A DNA stretch of 64,000 nt. It comes from Scilla litardierei. Taxonomy: Eukaryota; Streptophyta; Magnoliopsida; Asparagales; Asparagaceae. The position numbers were made by a program, and so were the translations under genes. Below, piece after piece: positions 11,601 to 21,735 of this stretch. The notes below the pieces were generated by a model that saw only the letters and a list, made by a program, of their open reading frames with translations, made no database searches and was not told the origin of the DNA. The stretch is taken from the NCBI GenBank assembly GCA_030789695.1, contig CM061139.1, forward strand, positions 101,540,037 through 101,604,036, written 5' to 3'. The first letter of the stretch is position 1, and every line of letters begins with the position of its first letter.

Positions 11601-11841
11601 GAGACGTCTGAGATTGTAATAATGTTTTATTTATCTGCGTTGTTTTTGAGTAAATGCAAGCAAGAACCTGCGGTTTAACACAGATGCTTATTGTGTTAAG
11701 TCAAGGAGGAAAGAAAAGCAAAAGTACCTCCTCCTTACTTGCACAAGCGGGGCCCGTTTGCGTCCTCGCTCTCAAGCCTAATGGGAAGCGGGGCCCGTTT
11801 GCGTCCTCGCTCTCAAGCCTAATGGGAAGCGGGGCGTGACA
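8700..11841 (+). repeat. 3' LTR of the LARD, 3.14 kb
   Basis: Starts TGTGACGGCCCGTCCCC and ends GGGGCGTGACA, so the ends are inverted repeats of about ten bases with TG..CA termini. 8740-9120 is very AT-rich with TTACTA-type words. 9140-9780 is C-rich, and its proline-rich ORFs are compositional. From 9961 on it repeats 3646-5486. A 41-bp unit (11745-11785) is tandemly doubled (11786-11826). Confidence 0.65.
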
Positions 11842-12215
11842 CGTGGAATGAAGGATTAAGGAAGGTTTGCTGTGAGTCAGATTCGAGTGAGGCATTGTCG
11901 ATAATCAAGAGCAATGTTTAGAAAAATCATGAGTTCATGGCAATAGTCTCCGACATCATTGACATGATGGCTAGAGACTGGGAGATTAAGCTGGTTCACG
12001 TGTTGAGAGAAGCAAATTTTTGGGCGGATAAGCTAGCTAAGATCGGCATCAATTTGGAGGAGGAGCTGGTGCTGTTTTCCTCATGTCCGACGGCTCTTAA
12101 GGCTCTTTTGCAAGCTGATTTGGCTGGGGTGGGGGTCAGTAGAGGCTTTAAGCCACCGTAGAATGTTTTTACTTTTGTTGTCTTTACTTTTCATTCTCAC
12201 AAAAAAAAAGTTTTA
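11842..12215 (+). pseudogene. 5'-truncated LINE: RNase H tail and poly(A)
   Basis: The frame containing the ORF 11937-12161 shows the end of a LINE-type RNase H domain: a DSSEAL segment near 11885, then HVLREANFWADKLAKIG, the conserved His/Asn/Asp block of plant RVT_3-type RNase H. One in-frame stop (TAG near 11920) separates the two parts. An A-run at about 12200-12210 marks the 3' end. No RT remains. The LTR element ending at 11841 seems to have cut into this fragment. This LINE belongs to a different lineage from the three at 16-33 kb, which have no RNase H. Confidence 0.65.
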
Positions 12216-13594
12216 TGTGAATTTCTTAAAATTTAGAAAAAATAAAAATAAAAATAAAATAGCACAAACTAGTCTTGGGCTCAATTAACTAATGTATACT
12301 TAGATAAAAGCTTTACAAATGTTTATAGAGATCACAGTTCCTTCTTAATTTTAATAACTTCGGCTAAAGTGCACAGTAGCTATTTAAAGTGCACTCCTTC
12401 GTCTATTATAAGCCCCTTTTAATTATTTATTATGTGGATCGGGTCGTTCATTTTTTTTATGTTAATATTCAAAAACTTTCAAAAACCAAAACATCTAACG
12501 AATCCAAAGGTTTGTTTGGTTATGCAATGTAAACCTTTTTACAATAGTTAAATAAGCGACTAAAAGCCTTATATTTGATATTATAAAGTTTTAGATTATA
12601 AAAAGCGAATAAGTAGCCAGAGTTGAAGAAATAGTTTTTTCTTGACCGCCTTACAAAATTTAGAGGGTTGCTGTTGGAACATACCTAATTGTTGAGTTCA
12701 AAAAACAAAAAGCGAACTTAGCAATTAGGTCTGACACAATAAAACTCTAATAAAACTCTCTAAAATTTATCAGCTCATGCATGTCTTTTGAAGAAACATG
12801 GTGGCATTATGGTCATTTCATAACAATTGATGACCTAGCGATGAAACGTATACATACGGTAGCCCCACGCACCAACCAACCTCAGTGTCCTTGAGAGAGC
12901 CGACCAACCATTTTTATCCTCCCACGCTGCTTGGTTCCGTTGCAGGCATAAAATAAAATTAGGGTAGGGTTTTACAATCTTTCTCTTAAGAGCAAAAAAC
13001 CTCTATTAGGGTTTTTTTTGCTCGCAAGATTGGCCTCACATTTCTCATTTTTATTTCCAACTTCGGCCGATCCAAAGGATCTTGCATCATTGTTTCTTAT
13101 ATGCAAGGTTGCCATTTCACCCGGCCAAAATTCGACTTGTTTTGCGGCAGCAATCAAGGTTTTGCCATTTGCTCTTCCAATTGCATTGCAAATCAGAAAA
13201 ATATGAGTAATGACCCTTTCTCTTTGCTCTTATTGATGATGATGAATCCATTTGTGATCCGTTTTTTGTTGTGATTTCATGAATTTTGTCAAGATCTATT
13301 TTTTATTTCTTTAGATTTGTTTTTTTTTTTGAGCGTATTTATTTACAAACATTAGTTGTTTTTTGATTGTATACAAGCAAAAAGGCTGGCAATATTTTTT
13401 TGAAAAATACTTTTAAAAAATTTATTTAGGGAAACATAGACTGTGGTTCAACCCGAGATCCCTTTGGCCATTTTTGTTGCTAGCAGGCATTGAGTAGTTA
13501 TAAAGATAGTAGAGAAAAACAGATCGGATCTTCTTTGTTGATTCTTGAGAGTGGATTGTTTCTTGACATAGCGGAGAAAATATTCTGTTTATTA
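12216..13594. other. AT-rich spacer
   Basis: No convincing gene. The only structured part is a possible promoter/leader at about 12890-13210, listed separately. The rest is A/T-rich with short homopolymers. Confidence 0.4.
12900..13210 (+). promoter_or_regulatory. Possible promoter or 5' leader with telo-box motifs
   Basis: Two telo-box-like words (TTAGGGTAGGGTTTTA near 12959 and TTAGGGTTTTTTT near 13006) are followed by pyrimidine-rich sequence and then ATGAGTAATGACCC at 13204. Telo-boxes of the TTAGGGTTT type are common in promoters of plant ribosomal-protein and translation genes. The short ORF from 13204 runs only about 23 codons and no downstream exons were recognised, so this may be a captured or abandoned promoter. 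Confidence 0.22.
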
Positions 13595-13597
13595 TAA

Positions 13598-14111
13598 GAG
13601 CCTAGTCTTTTGTTGGAAAGTATAAAGGAGGAAAATTGAGAAGTGTGGAATCTGATGAGAGAGAAATTTGTCTCTTTTGTTGGAAAGTTGAGGTGCGGCC
13701 TACTTAGTGTAATGTGTTCTTATGGATTAAGAAAGTTGGAGGTGGAAAGTTGGATTTTGGGGTGTGGTGATCCTAGGTAAGGTTACCCTCGATCTAAATT
13801 AGTTGGGAGTTATTCTTTAACATTTGATTTTTGGGTGTGGTAACCCCAATATTCTCATCCGATGTGACCATACACCTTGAGCATTCCACCAAAGCTAGGA
13901 TTCTTGTGTAATTTTAGCTTTTCATCCCAACTCCAAAATACTTTCATGGAATCCCATTTTTCCCGTCACGTCAGCTTTTTTCTAAGAAAACACAAAACAC
14001 AAAAGAACACACAAACGGAAAGTGAGGTAGGAATTCAGTGAATAATGAATAGTGTATGAATAGTGATTTTTTCACTTTCTCTTCTATACTTTCCTACAAA
14101 AGAACAGGCCC
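13598..14111. mobile_element. PIF/Harbinger MITE, 514 bp
   Basis: Bounded by TAA direct repeats (13595-13597 and 14112-14114). The 27-base terminal inverted repeats GAGCCTAGTCTTTTGTTGG.. and GGGCCTGTTCTTTTGTAGG.. differ at four positions. The left 200 bp match the reverse complement of 3420-3645. There is no transposase ORF, so it is non-autonomous. Both ends and the TSD are intact. Confidence 0.8.
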
Positions 14112-14292
14112 TAAGCCAAGAAACTCTCACTTTTCAAGAGATAGAACCAATTATCCAATTGGCTTACAGCAAAACCATGTTGGTTAACAATATTGTTAAA
14201 TTTTTGTTTCAGATCATATAAAGATTTCTTTAGTTTATATATTTTATAGTCCTTTACTTCAACCTGAAATGTTTTAGGTTAATTCATAAATA

Positions 14293-14440
14293 TTATTTCA
14301 ACTCTTTGTTAAGGAATACAATTTTAACTTCTAGTTGTAAAAATTCTAAATCATGGTATGCAACCATTGTTAAGATTATTCCTATCGATGCAAGCTTAGC
14401 GATTAAGGAATATGACTTTTGGTAATTTATATGAGGATAT
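14293..14440 (-). pseudogene. Ty1/copia reverse transcriptase fragment
   Basis: The minus-strand frame reads IAKLASIGIILTMVAYHDLE and then VKIVFLNKELK. This is the early RT segment of copia elements (VARLASIR..., then D.KTAFLNGEL). The invariant Asp is missing (VKIVF for VKTAF with a preceding Asp), only about 45 residues remain and no flanking pol is visible. A dead scrap. Confidence 0.6.
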
Positions 14441-14550
14441 GGTTTGGAGGAGTTCATGAGATGGTTTGAGGTCTTCATCTTCTTTAAATGCTTGCAAAAT
14501 TTGATCTTCTTTAATTGCTTGCAAAATTTGATCTCTCTCTTGTATATTTA

Positions 14551-15242
14551 CTAGTCATAACTTGTGCCCACGGGCTCGGTTCATTTAAGATTTTCCTCTA
14601 CGAAATCTTTATTTCAAAAAAATTATTTCCACAGCCAAAATTGCACGGAACAACAAATTAGCATAAAAATATTTAGCGACACGTGTGCTTTCGGTGCAAA
14701 ACAATAAATTCGACGCGGGTGGATTCGACACAGAACGACAAATTAGTGTTAAAAAAATCGGCGCGGGGGCTTTAGGCGCGGAACAACAAATTAGCGTAAA
14801 ACAATTTAGCGGTCGCCTACGGCACGGGCGCTGAATCTTTGCCCCATGAGTCGAAGAGACGGTGTGTCCCGCGTTGAGGGAGATATCATTCGATCTGCAG
14901 CAGCATTCGATCTGCAGTATTAAGGGCAAGTTTATGTTTTTTTCCAAATGCATTAATTGTGTGCACTCTGCTATTCCCAAGAAACTTTCATTCCCCATAA
15001 AGTCTCATTTTCCTAGAAACTTTCATTCCCCATAAAGTCTCATTTTCCTAGAAACTTTCATTCCACATAAACTTTCATTTCCTTAGAAATGTTTTTCCCT
15101 CCAAAACTTTTCACAAAATCTCATATCAACCATTCATTCCTTAAGATTAAATCCAAGTCGTCTTTCTATCAACCAGTTTGTCCTAGTCAGCTTGTCCTAG
15201 TCAGCCCTAGAATTCAAAAAACACTGTCAAATGTATAATAGA
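14551..15242 (-). mobile_element. Non-autonomous Helitron, 692 bp
   Basis: On the minus strand it starts TCTATTATACATTTGACAG and ends with a short GC stem (GCCC/GGGC) plus AGTTATGACTAG. The ends sit between host A (14550) and T (15243), the A^T insertion site of Helitrons. Terminal sequences match those at 36452-37694 and 45582-48619. The interior has decayed copies of a CGCCTTCGGCG / AACAACAAATTAGCG minisatellite. No Rep/helicase. Confidence 0.8.
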
Positions 15243-15977
15243 TATCTAGAGTCTTGTAATATTTATTGGAATATCATTTTCTATGAATATTATGTTTCAT
15301 TTCATCTTATGAGTTTCTAAAACTTGCTTGTATGTGTTGTGATAAATCTTTGCTTGTATATATTAGGACTTTTACTGTTTAGATCTACTGTGTCATTAAT
15401 CCATATCTTTGATTGGATCTTTGATCCCCTGAGCGAATTATGAACGGATATGTCTCTCTTGCTTGTTTTTATGTCATGGAATTGATGATGTAATAATCAC
15501 TAGAGATTCAATCTTTTATCAATTTAATTGCTTTTTCATCCAATTGTGCAAGTCCAAGAGAGATCTGCAATTAAGTTATACTTGTTTATCTTGACGGGAC
15601 ATCATCCGGTGGGGCAAGTCCGAGAGAGATACGCAATTGAGTTATACTTTGAGTTTATCTTGAGGGGACATCATTTTGTGGGGCAACCCTCAGAAAGATC
15701 CACCATCGAGGTATATTTAGAGACATCGTGATCGTAATTAACATTTGCCCTAGTGATCTCATGACACATGCAATCTTCCTATCTTTCCTTCTTAATTGGC
15801 CATCCAATTTTTGTGAATTTTAGTTTTAGATCAAAAACTCAATTTTCCCATCATACCCATCAATTTTGTAGTTAAGACAATATTTTTCTCACCATTATCT
15901 TTCCTTAATCGATTGATTACCTTGAAGTGTAGTACGACTTGTCCATGTGAAATTCAACTTTCGACTCACCGGATTAT
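15243..15977. other. AT-rich spacer with a three-copy tandem repeat
   Basis: Mostly non-coding. 15536-15730 holds about 2.9 degenerate copies of a 66-69 bp unit containing CATCATCCGGTGGGGCAAGT. An ORF runs through all copies in one frame (for example HHPVGQVRER, HHFVGQPSER) but no family is recognised. Confidence 0.4.
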
Positions 15978-15978
15978 A

Positions 15979-16031
<53 letters not shown>

Positions 16032-16055
16032 GTATATGTATGTATATATGTATGT
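15978..16055. repeat. TA/TATG microsatellite at the 3' side of LINE 1
   Basis: Starts as (TA)n and turns into TATG/TATATG units, then meets the T-rich end (minus strand A-rich tail) of LINE 1 at about 16056. Confidence 0.9.
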
Positions 16056-16161
16056 ATTTTTATTTTTATTTTTGCAGAGTAAGTTAGATCTATATAAAAA
16101 GTATACAAGATGTACAATGAGGGCTTAGCATTAGAAGGCAGTCTATAGGACTAGGGGATAT

Positions 16162-16178
16162 GACACAAGCGTCGTCAC
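16162..16178 (-). promoter_or_regulatory. Conserved 3' UTR box of LINE 1
   Basis: GACACAAGCGTCGTCAC (plus strand) occurs at nearly the same place, about 100 nt from the A-tail, in all three LINEs of the array, whose 3' UTRs otherwise differ. A candidate 3' recognition element for the element's own RT. Confidence 0.5.
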
Positions 16179-16288
16179 CCTAGGTCAAATAGCCCACCAC
16201 CCAAGCAAAGCGCTCTAAGCTAAACAACAAACACAACCAACTACACAACCAAATACACAGCCCAAATATCCCTAAGACCCAGACCGGT

Positions 16289-19200
16289 TTACCCATGATC
16301 AAGAATATCCCAGTTTGCATAAGCAGCCTCCGCCTCAACCTCAACTTCATCAGTATTACGAAGTATAATTCGTACGTCGGATGCGATGTCTTCAAAGAGA
16401 GCAATCTTGGACCTAGCAGTATTTTCAAACACCCGTCTGTTGCGCTCACGCCAAAGATGCCACACGAGTGCTGCCAGAACAGTATTCGCAAGCCTGCATA
16501 ACATTCCATCCTTATTGAATTTATGCAAATAAAGTTTGCCTATTTCATCAAGTGTCAGCATAGGGGGGCCAGAAATCCCAAGCTTCAGTAGTGCACGCAA
16601 GAGCAGGTACTTCGAGTAAGGGCATTGAAAAAAAACATGATCAACAGTCTCCAGGTGGCCGGCCAAGCATAATTCACAGTTGTTTGAAGACAACGCACAC
16701 CATTTCTCAATGCGATATTTGGTGGGAAGTTTATTTTTGAAAGCTCTCAGTAGGATTATGGAGAACTTTGGAGTGTAATTTTTATACCAAACAATTTTAA
16801 AGTAAGGAAACGGGCTCGATTTCTTACGCACGCACTCCCATGCTTGGGAAAACTTGAAATCCTGACCGAGATTCCACAGCCAACTATCATGGCCGGAAGT
16901 AATTGGGTGAGTTTGGAGAAGGGGCTTCAGAGCTTGTATGTCATTGTCATCCTTCCAATTAGTGCCGGTCCAATAATCAGCGACGCGCTTTCTACCCGCT
17001 CCATCTGGGATATTGTAAAGAGTTTTGAGTGGCCCACAGGGGAGCCAATGATCATGCCAAAATAGCGTATCTTTCCCATCGCCAACTTTTCTCTTAATAA
17101 TGCTTTGAGACAGACTTCTGCAGCTAAGTAGGTGCTTCCATGTACCTGATTGAGTGGGTGTTCCCGTCGCGTCGAAAAATGTTGATGAATCCTTATATTT
17201 TCCTCGCATGTACTCTGCCCATAGCCCTCTAGCATTAAGTAATCTCCAAGTAAGTTTAATACCCGCAGCTAGGTTAAGATCAGAGAGTAATCTTAGGCCC
17301 ACTCCGCCTTCCTCCTTTGGACTACAAGAATCCACCCATGACCAAGCCTTAGAAGACCCCCATATAAATTTCCTGCACATAGATGTTAGAGTGCGAAGAA
17401 CAGTGGTAGGGAATTTATAGACTTGAATCCAGAAATTTATAATGCCATAAATCACCGTTTTGACAAGCTCAATACGGCCGGCGAGGGATAACAATGAAGA
17501 AGTCCATCCACTAAGTCTCTTCCTGCATTTGTCAGTTAGCCTTGTGTACATCTGTGCCTTGGGGTATTTGGAAGATAAGGGGATGCCCAAATAAGTAGTA
17601 ATGGTGTGAGCGTGCCTCACCCCCAACATCTCAGCAAGACCTCCAGGATTTTTGACTCCTTTGCTAAACATTGATGTGCTCTTGTCCCAATTGATTTCCA
17701 GCCCTGTGAAATTCCGAAAATCCTCCAAAACATTCTTAAGACCCCTAAAGGATTTAGGGTTAGCCCGACAGAACACCAAAAGATCATCAGCGAAGAGGAG
17801 ATGAGATATAGAGCCTATATGACGCATAGGTTGTACGCTCCCTTTAGCAAAGGCCCGGGTCATAAGAAGGGTAAAGCACTCCATAATGATGACAAAAAGG
17901 TAGGGAGATAGGGGGTCACCTTGTCTAAGCCCTCTGTTGCCACCAAAGAACCCCACTGGAGTTCCATTAACCATAACGGAGAAAGTGGGCGAAGAGATGC
18001 ATTCCTTAATCTAATTGATGAACCTGCTACCAAACCCCATCTGGTGGAGAATGAAATACACGAATTCTCTGTTCACACTATCAAATGCCTTTCTAAGATC
18101 TAGTTTCAGGCATGATCTGGACCCCATCGGATTGCTAAAATCCCTGATTTGCTCATGTGCTAGGAGAACACAATCAGAAATCAGTCGCCCTTGGAGAAAG
18201 GCAGATTGATTAGGCGAAACAAGATCGTGAATAATTCTCTGCAGTCTATTGCACATGATCTTGCTAATAATCTTATATAACACATTGCAACAGGCAATAG
18301 GCCTGTAATCCACCAAAGAAGAAGCATTAGTACCCTTAGGAACCAAGGTAAGGAATGTATGGTTTACCTGTCGAAGCAAAGAGCCAGATCTAAAGAAGGA
18401 TTGCACCGCTCTCACTACATCATTACCAATTAGGTTCCAGTTGTGCTGATAGAAATAGCCGTTAAAACCATCAGGTCCAGGTGCTTTGGATGCACCTATC
18501 TGAAAGACCGCCACTTTGACCTCATCTACTGTGACATTTCTTTCAAGCCATAATGCAGTTTCATGTTTGATCTTCTTCCTGGGAACCAGTTTGGGGAAGA
18601 CACGCCAGTAGTGATTCTGATTATATAAAGTTTTATAGAAATTGGAAGCTTCAGTCTTAACATCCTCAATAGTTTTACACTGGACACCATGCACATCCAC
18701 CAGATGCCTTAGGTTGTTGCGGCAATGTCTAGATTTCATAGCATTATAAAAGAAACTAGTGTTTCTGTCCCCCAGCTCCAACAAATCCTGCCTGCTCCTT
18801 TGGCGGTAAATCGCTTCCTCCATCTCCAAATGGGTAGCCAATTCATAAGATAACAGACGTTCATTCTTCTGGAGCTCCATGCTATAATGTAAATCAATTT
18901 GTTTCCTGATATCATCCAGCTTAGAACGACACTGGTGAATAGGATTAGAAGCCCGCTGATCGCTGGCCCAATTCCTGAGATTAAATTTAACACTCCGCAA
19001 CTTTCTAATCAGGAAGAACATGGGGGTTCCTCTAACATGCTCCTCCCACGAAGATTCCACCAAGCCATAATATCCTGGTAAAAGAACCCAGTGATTGAAA
19101 AATTTAAAAGGCTTGGGATCCGAGTGTACCTGAGTATGCAACTTAATTTGCATAGGGGAATGGTCACTTGTTTGAGGGTCCAAGTATTCAAAAGAAGAAT

Positions 19201-19835
19201 CAGAGAGCTTATCAAGCCAAGCGTCATTACAAAGGACACGATCCAACTGTGCTGCAATGCGTCTAGGACCCGAACGCTTATTGCACCAGCTAAGCCTGCA
19301 ACCAGTGCTTTTAAGATTCTGCAATCGGCAATCAGATAGGCATTTATTAAAATCATATAGCTGGTTAGACTCCACCCTACGTCCTCCCACCTTGTCTTTG
19401 CCATACAAAATGCAGTTAAAATCCCCTCCAACGAGCCAAGCCCCATTGCATAGGGTATCTGAATCCCTTTTTAATTGATCCCAAAGTATTCTTCTCTCAG
19501 AAGAAACGTTGCTTCCATAAACTGCAGTAAAAGCGAACTCCAACCCCCCCCCCCACATTCACACATCGTACAGTGATGTGTTGCATAGAGGTTGAGATGA
19601 CACTCAACTGCCAAACAAGCGAATTAAATCCCAGGAGAATACGGCCTCCATCATGGCAGTGAAAATTATTAATAGTACCCCAATCCTTGGGGATGCAAGA
19701 TTTTGGTGCAATATTGTCAGTCTTTAATTTTGTCTCCAGCAGAACTAAAATTGAAGGGTCAATACTGCTTATCCTATCACGAAGATCCCTACGCCGCACC
19801 ACATTGTTTAAACCTCTTGTATTCCAAATCAACAT
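16289..19835 (-). pseudogene. LINE 1 ORF2: AP endonuclease-RT-zf-RVT, broken
   Basis: Encodes the enzyme that nicks target DNA and reverse transcribes the LINE RNA. The N-terminal endonuclease starts IWNTRGLNN with an ETKLK catalytic Glu, then GGDFN and TSDHSP. RT follows with APGPDGFNG, LDLRKAFDS and the active site FADD. The C-terminus has the zf-RVT block (CELC....HVFF.C) and no RNase H. Breaks: a frameshift at a run of twelve C's (19543-19554) inside the endonuclease, and one TAG stop at 18011-18013 where the other two LINEs have Trp before I-(K/R)-E-C. The parts 16289-17974 and 18011-19558 are in the same frame. The catalytic Asp pair is intact but no complete protein can be made. Confidence 0.85.
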
Positions 19836-19867
19836 AGATTATAATTAAAAAGGAAATACAAGAACCC

Positions 19868-21510
19868 TTACTTCAACCTTGTACTACGCCGAACTGAAGT
19901 TCCCAGAGTTCCTTGCTTCCGCTGCTTAGCAGAATCTGCAACACTCAGCAACTCCCAAAGATCATCCACCCATTCGGGATTATCATACACCGCTTCCTTC
20001 GGCAGACAATCAGTCAGCATGGCCTCTTCATCAGTTGCGTCTTGGATAACATCCGGTGTAGCATTAATTGTTTCAACCTGCGGGGAATCACCAGATATAT
20101 CTTGGATAACATCCTCACTATCAACCACAGGGATATTATCATTTGGGCAAATGTCCATTGGGGAGGATTCATCCTCAGACAAATGTTTACGCTTTATGTA
20201 GGACATGAACTTCATTGTGTTAATCAGACAACGCAACTTCCGCATTGCAAGGGTTCCCACAGCCACATGACAAGGGCGTCCCGCTTCAGCATTTGGCAAT
20301 TCCATGTCTCGGCCCTCCAATTCATGTGCAGGCCTGTTGTCATCTTGAACAGGCAATACCCCGTCTTTAATGCCCGAGGTCTGCCCCTGCTCCACGAAAT
20401 GTACTCGGTTAGGGATGATTTCCTTCCCCTTCCTTGTTTGAATATTTTTTGTCTTGTGCCGTAGAGGACATTGCTCAGTGGGGTGACCGAAACAAATGCA
20501 TTCAACACACCGGGGGGGGTTCTGCTTCATATTTGGTGTCAATAATCAGAATAGTCCCATCATCAAGTTCAGCCTCAACTTGCTTAGGCAACTCCTTCTT
20601 GGCATCCACCTCAACCAAGCATCGAGCATACGTTATTCTCTCCAATTTAGCGGTGGCTCGATCCAAGCATAAGGGGTTACCCACTACAGAGGCGAGAATA
20701 TTTAGAACTTCCATATTCCACATGTGTACAGGAACACCATGCATATGTACCCAAATTGGTACCGAAGTTAGAATATCCCGATCATGCAGGAGTGAAGGAC
20801 TCCACAGCTTAAGCACTACCAGCCTCCCATCAAATAGCCATGGGCCCCCATGTAGGATTCTGTCACATTCCTCCCCAGAATCAAAGCGGAAGTAGAAGAA
20901 CCCATTCTCCTTGCTATACACCTGGACACGCTTCCTCGGCTTCCAGAGCCTCTCCATCCAAGCCTGCACTTGTCCAAACATTGGTGTATCACCAAGTACA
21001 TAGCCAACCAAGGTAGATTTCCAATGTTCCGATCCCTTCTCCAAGAGAGAGTTAGAGACACGAGCAACAGTAGATCCATCAAGTCTGGTCTGAGGAGGAA
21101 CAAAGGTCATTCCAATAGCATCACCATAAGTTCTCTTGGATGAGCAGATTTCAGCCCAACTTCGTTTGGGACCTAGTGAAGTTAAAGGCTTCTGAGGCAA
21201 ATTGGCAAACACCTTCGGTGCAACCCCCACATTAACCCCAGGTTGGCCGCCGTAGCTATCCTTGGATGCACCCCCCCCGCTGAGTCTGATCCATTCCTCC
21301 CTTAATTGAGTGCCACCGAGTAGAAGTCCGATCCCTCCGATCTTGAATGTCCCATCGACACCGTGGATGCTGGCCGCTCCCCAGTGGGAACCCACGCTGC
21401 TGATGAGAAGCGCGATTCCATTTCCTCGTAACAGTATGCCAAGGCCTGTCGCCTGAGTAACCACCATTTGTTCCAACATTCAACGGAGCAGCCGCCACCT
21501 TGGCTGAAGA
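19868..21510 (-). pseudogene. LINE 1 ORF1: DUF4283 / zinc-knuckle RNA-binding protein, broken
   Basis: ORF1 of plant L1 elements coats the LINE RNA. Here the DUF4283 domain (SWAEICSSKRTYGDAIG, then WKPRKRVQVYSKENGFFYF and WVHMHGVPVHMWN) is followed by a zinc knuckle CVECICFGHPTEQC (C-x2-C-x4-H-x4-C) and an acidic C-terminus ending RRSTRLK. The frame is broken at two homopolymers: eight C's at 21271-21278 and eight G's at 20512-20519. The N-terminus is cut off at the microsatellite near 21519. A gap of 32 nt separates its stop from the ORF2 ATG, unlike the overlaps in LINEs 2 and 3. Confidence 0.8.
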
Positions 21511-21518
21511 AACCCTAG

Positions 21519-21545
21519 GTATATGTATATGTATATGTATATATA
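21519..21545. repeat. TATATG microsatellite between LINE 1 and LINE 2
   Basis: About 27 bp of TATATG units joins the 5' end of LINE 1 directly to the A-tail (T6 on the plus strand, 21546-21551) of LINE 2. Confidence 0.9.
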
Positions 21546-21640
21546 TTTTTTGGAAGGTTAGCGTGCTACTTTATTGATCAAAATGTACAAAATACACAAA
21601 TAGTTCCTCCAGACATGTGGCATCAATAGAGAGAGGAGAG

Positions 21641-21658
21641 GGCACAAGCGCCGTCACT
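21641..21658 (-). promoter_or_regulatory. Conserved 3' UTR box of LINE 2
   Basis: GGCACAAGCGCCGTCACT, two substitutions from the boxes of LINEs 1 and 3, about 95 nt from the tail. Confidence 0.5.
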
Positions 21659-21735
21659 CCCCACTATCAATCCCCCATACTAGGAGATGCTATTCCAAGC
21701 AAATATATATACAAGTCACAAAGAATACTCTAAAC

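Larger units (their letters stand above)
3649..11841 (+). mobile_element. Non-autonomous gypsy-like LTR retrotransposon (LARD type)
   Basis: Two direct repeats, 3649-5486 and 9964-11841, are nearly identical by eye. The right copy extends left to 8700 and is bounded by TGTGACGGCC and GGGGCGTGACA, giving a 3.14-kb LTR. The left copy lacks its first 1.26 kb because the Harbinger-like element interrupts it and runs out of the window. Between the LTRs are 3.2 kb with no gag, protease, RT or integrase. The 3' edge of the internal part still has the TTCCGAGGACGGAATT phrase and purine tract found at the same place in the chromodomain gypsy element at 53460-64000. I infer that it was mobilised by such an element. 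Confidence 0.65.
16056..21518 (-). mobile_element. LINE 1 of the array (L1-like non-LTR retrotransposon)
   Basis: Minus-strand element of about 5.5 kb with an A-rich 3' tail (T-rich at 16056-16073), ORF2 at 16289-19835 and ORF1 at 19868-21510. The 5' end stops at a TATATG microsatellite (21519) inside what should be the N-terminal part of ORF1: about 130 residues present in LINE 3 are missing. It is the most broken of the three. Confidence 0.85.

Noticed and set aside
16295..20895. Plus-strand ORFs opposite LINE 1 (and likewise opposite LINEs 2 and 3)
   Set aside because: Shadows of the conserved minus-strand LINE frames.
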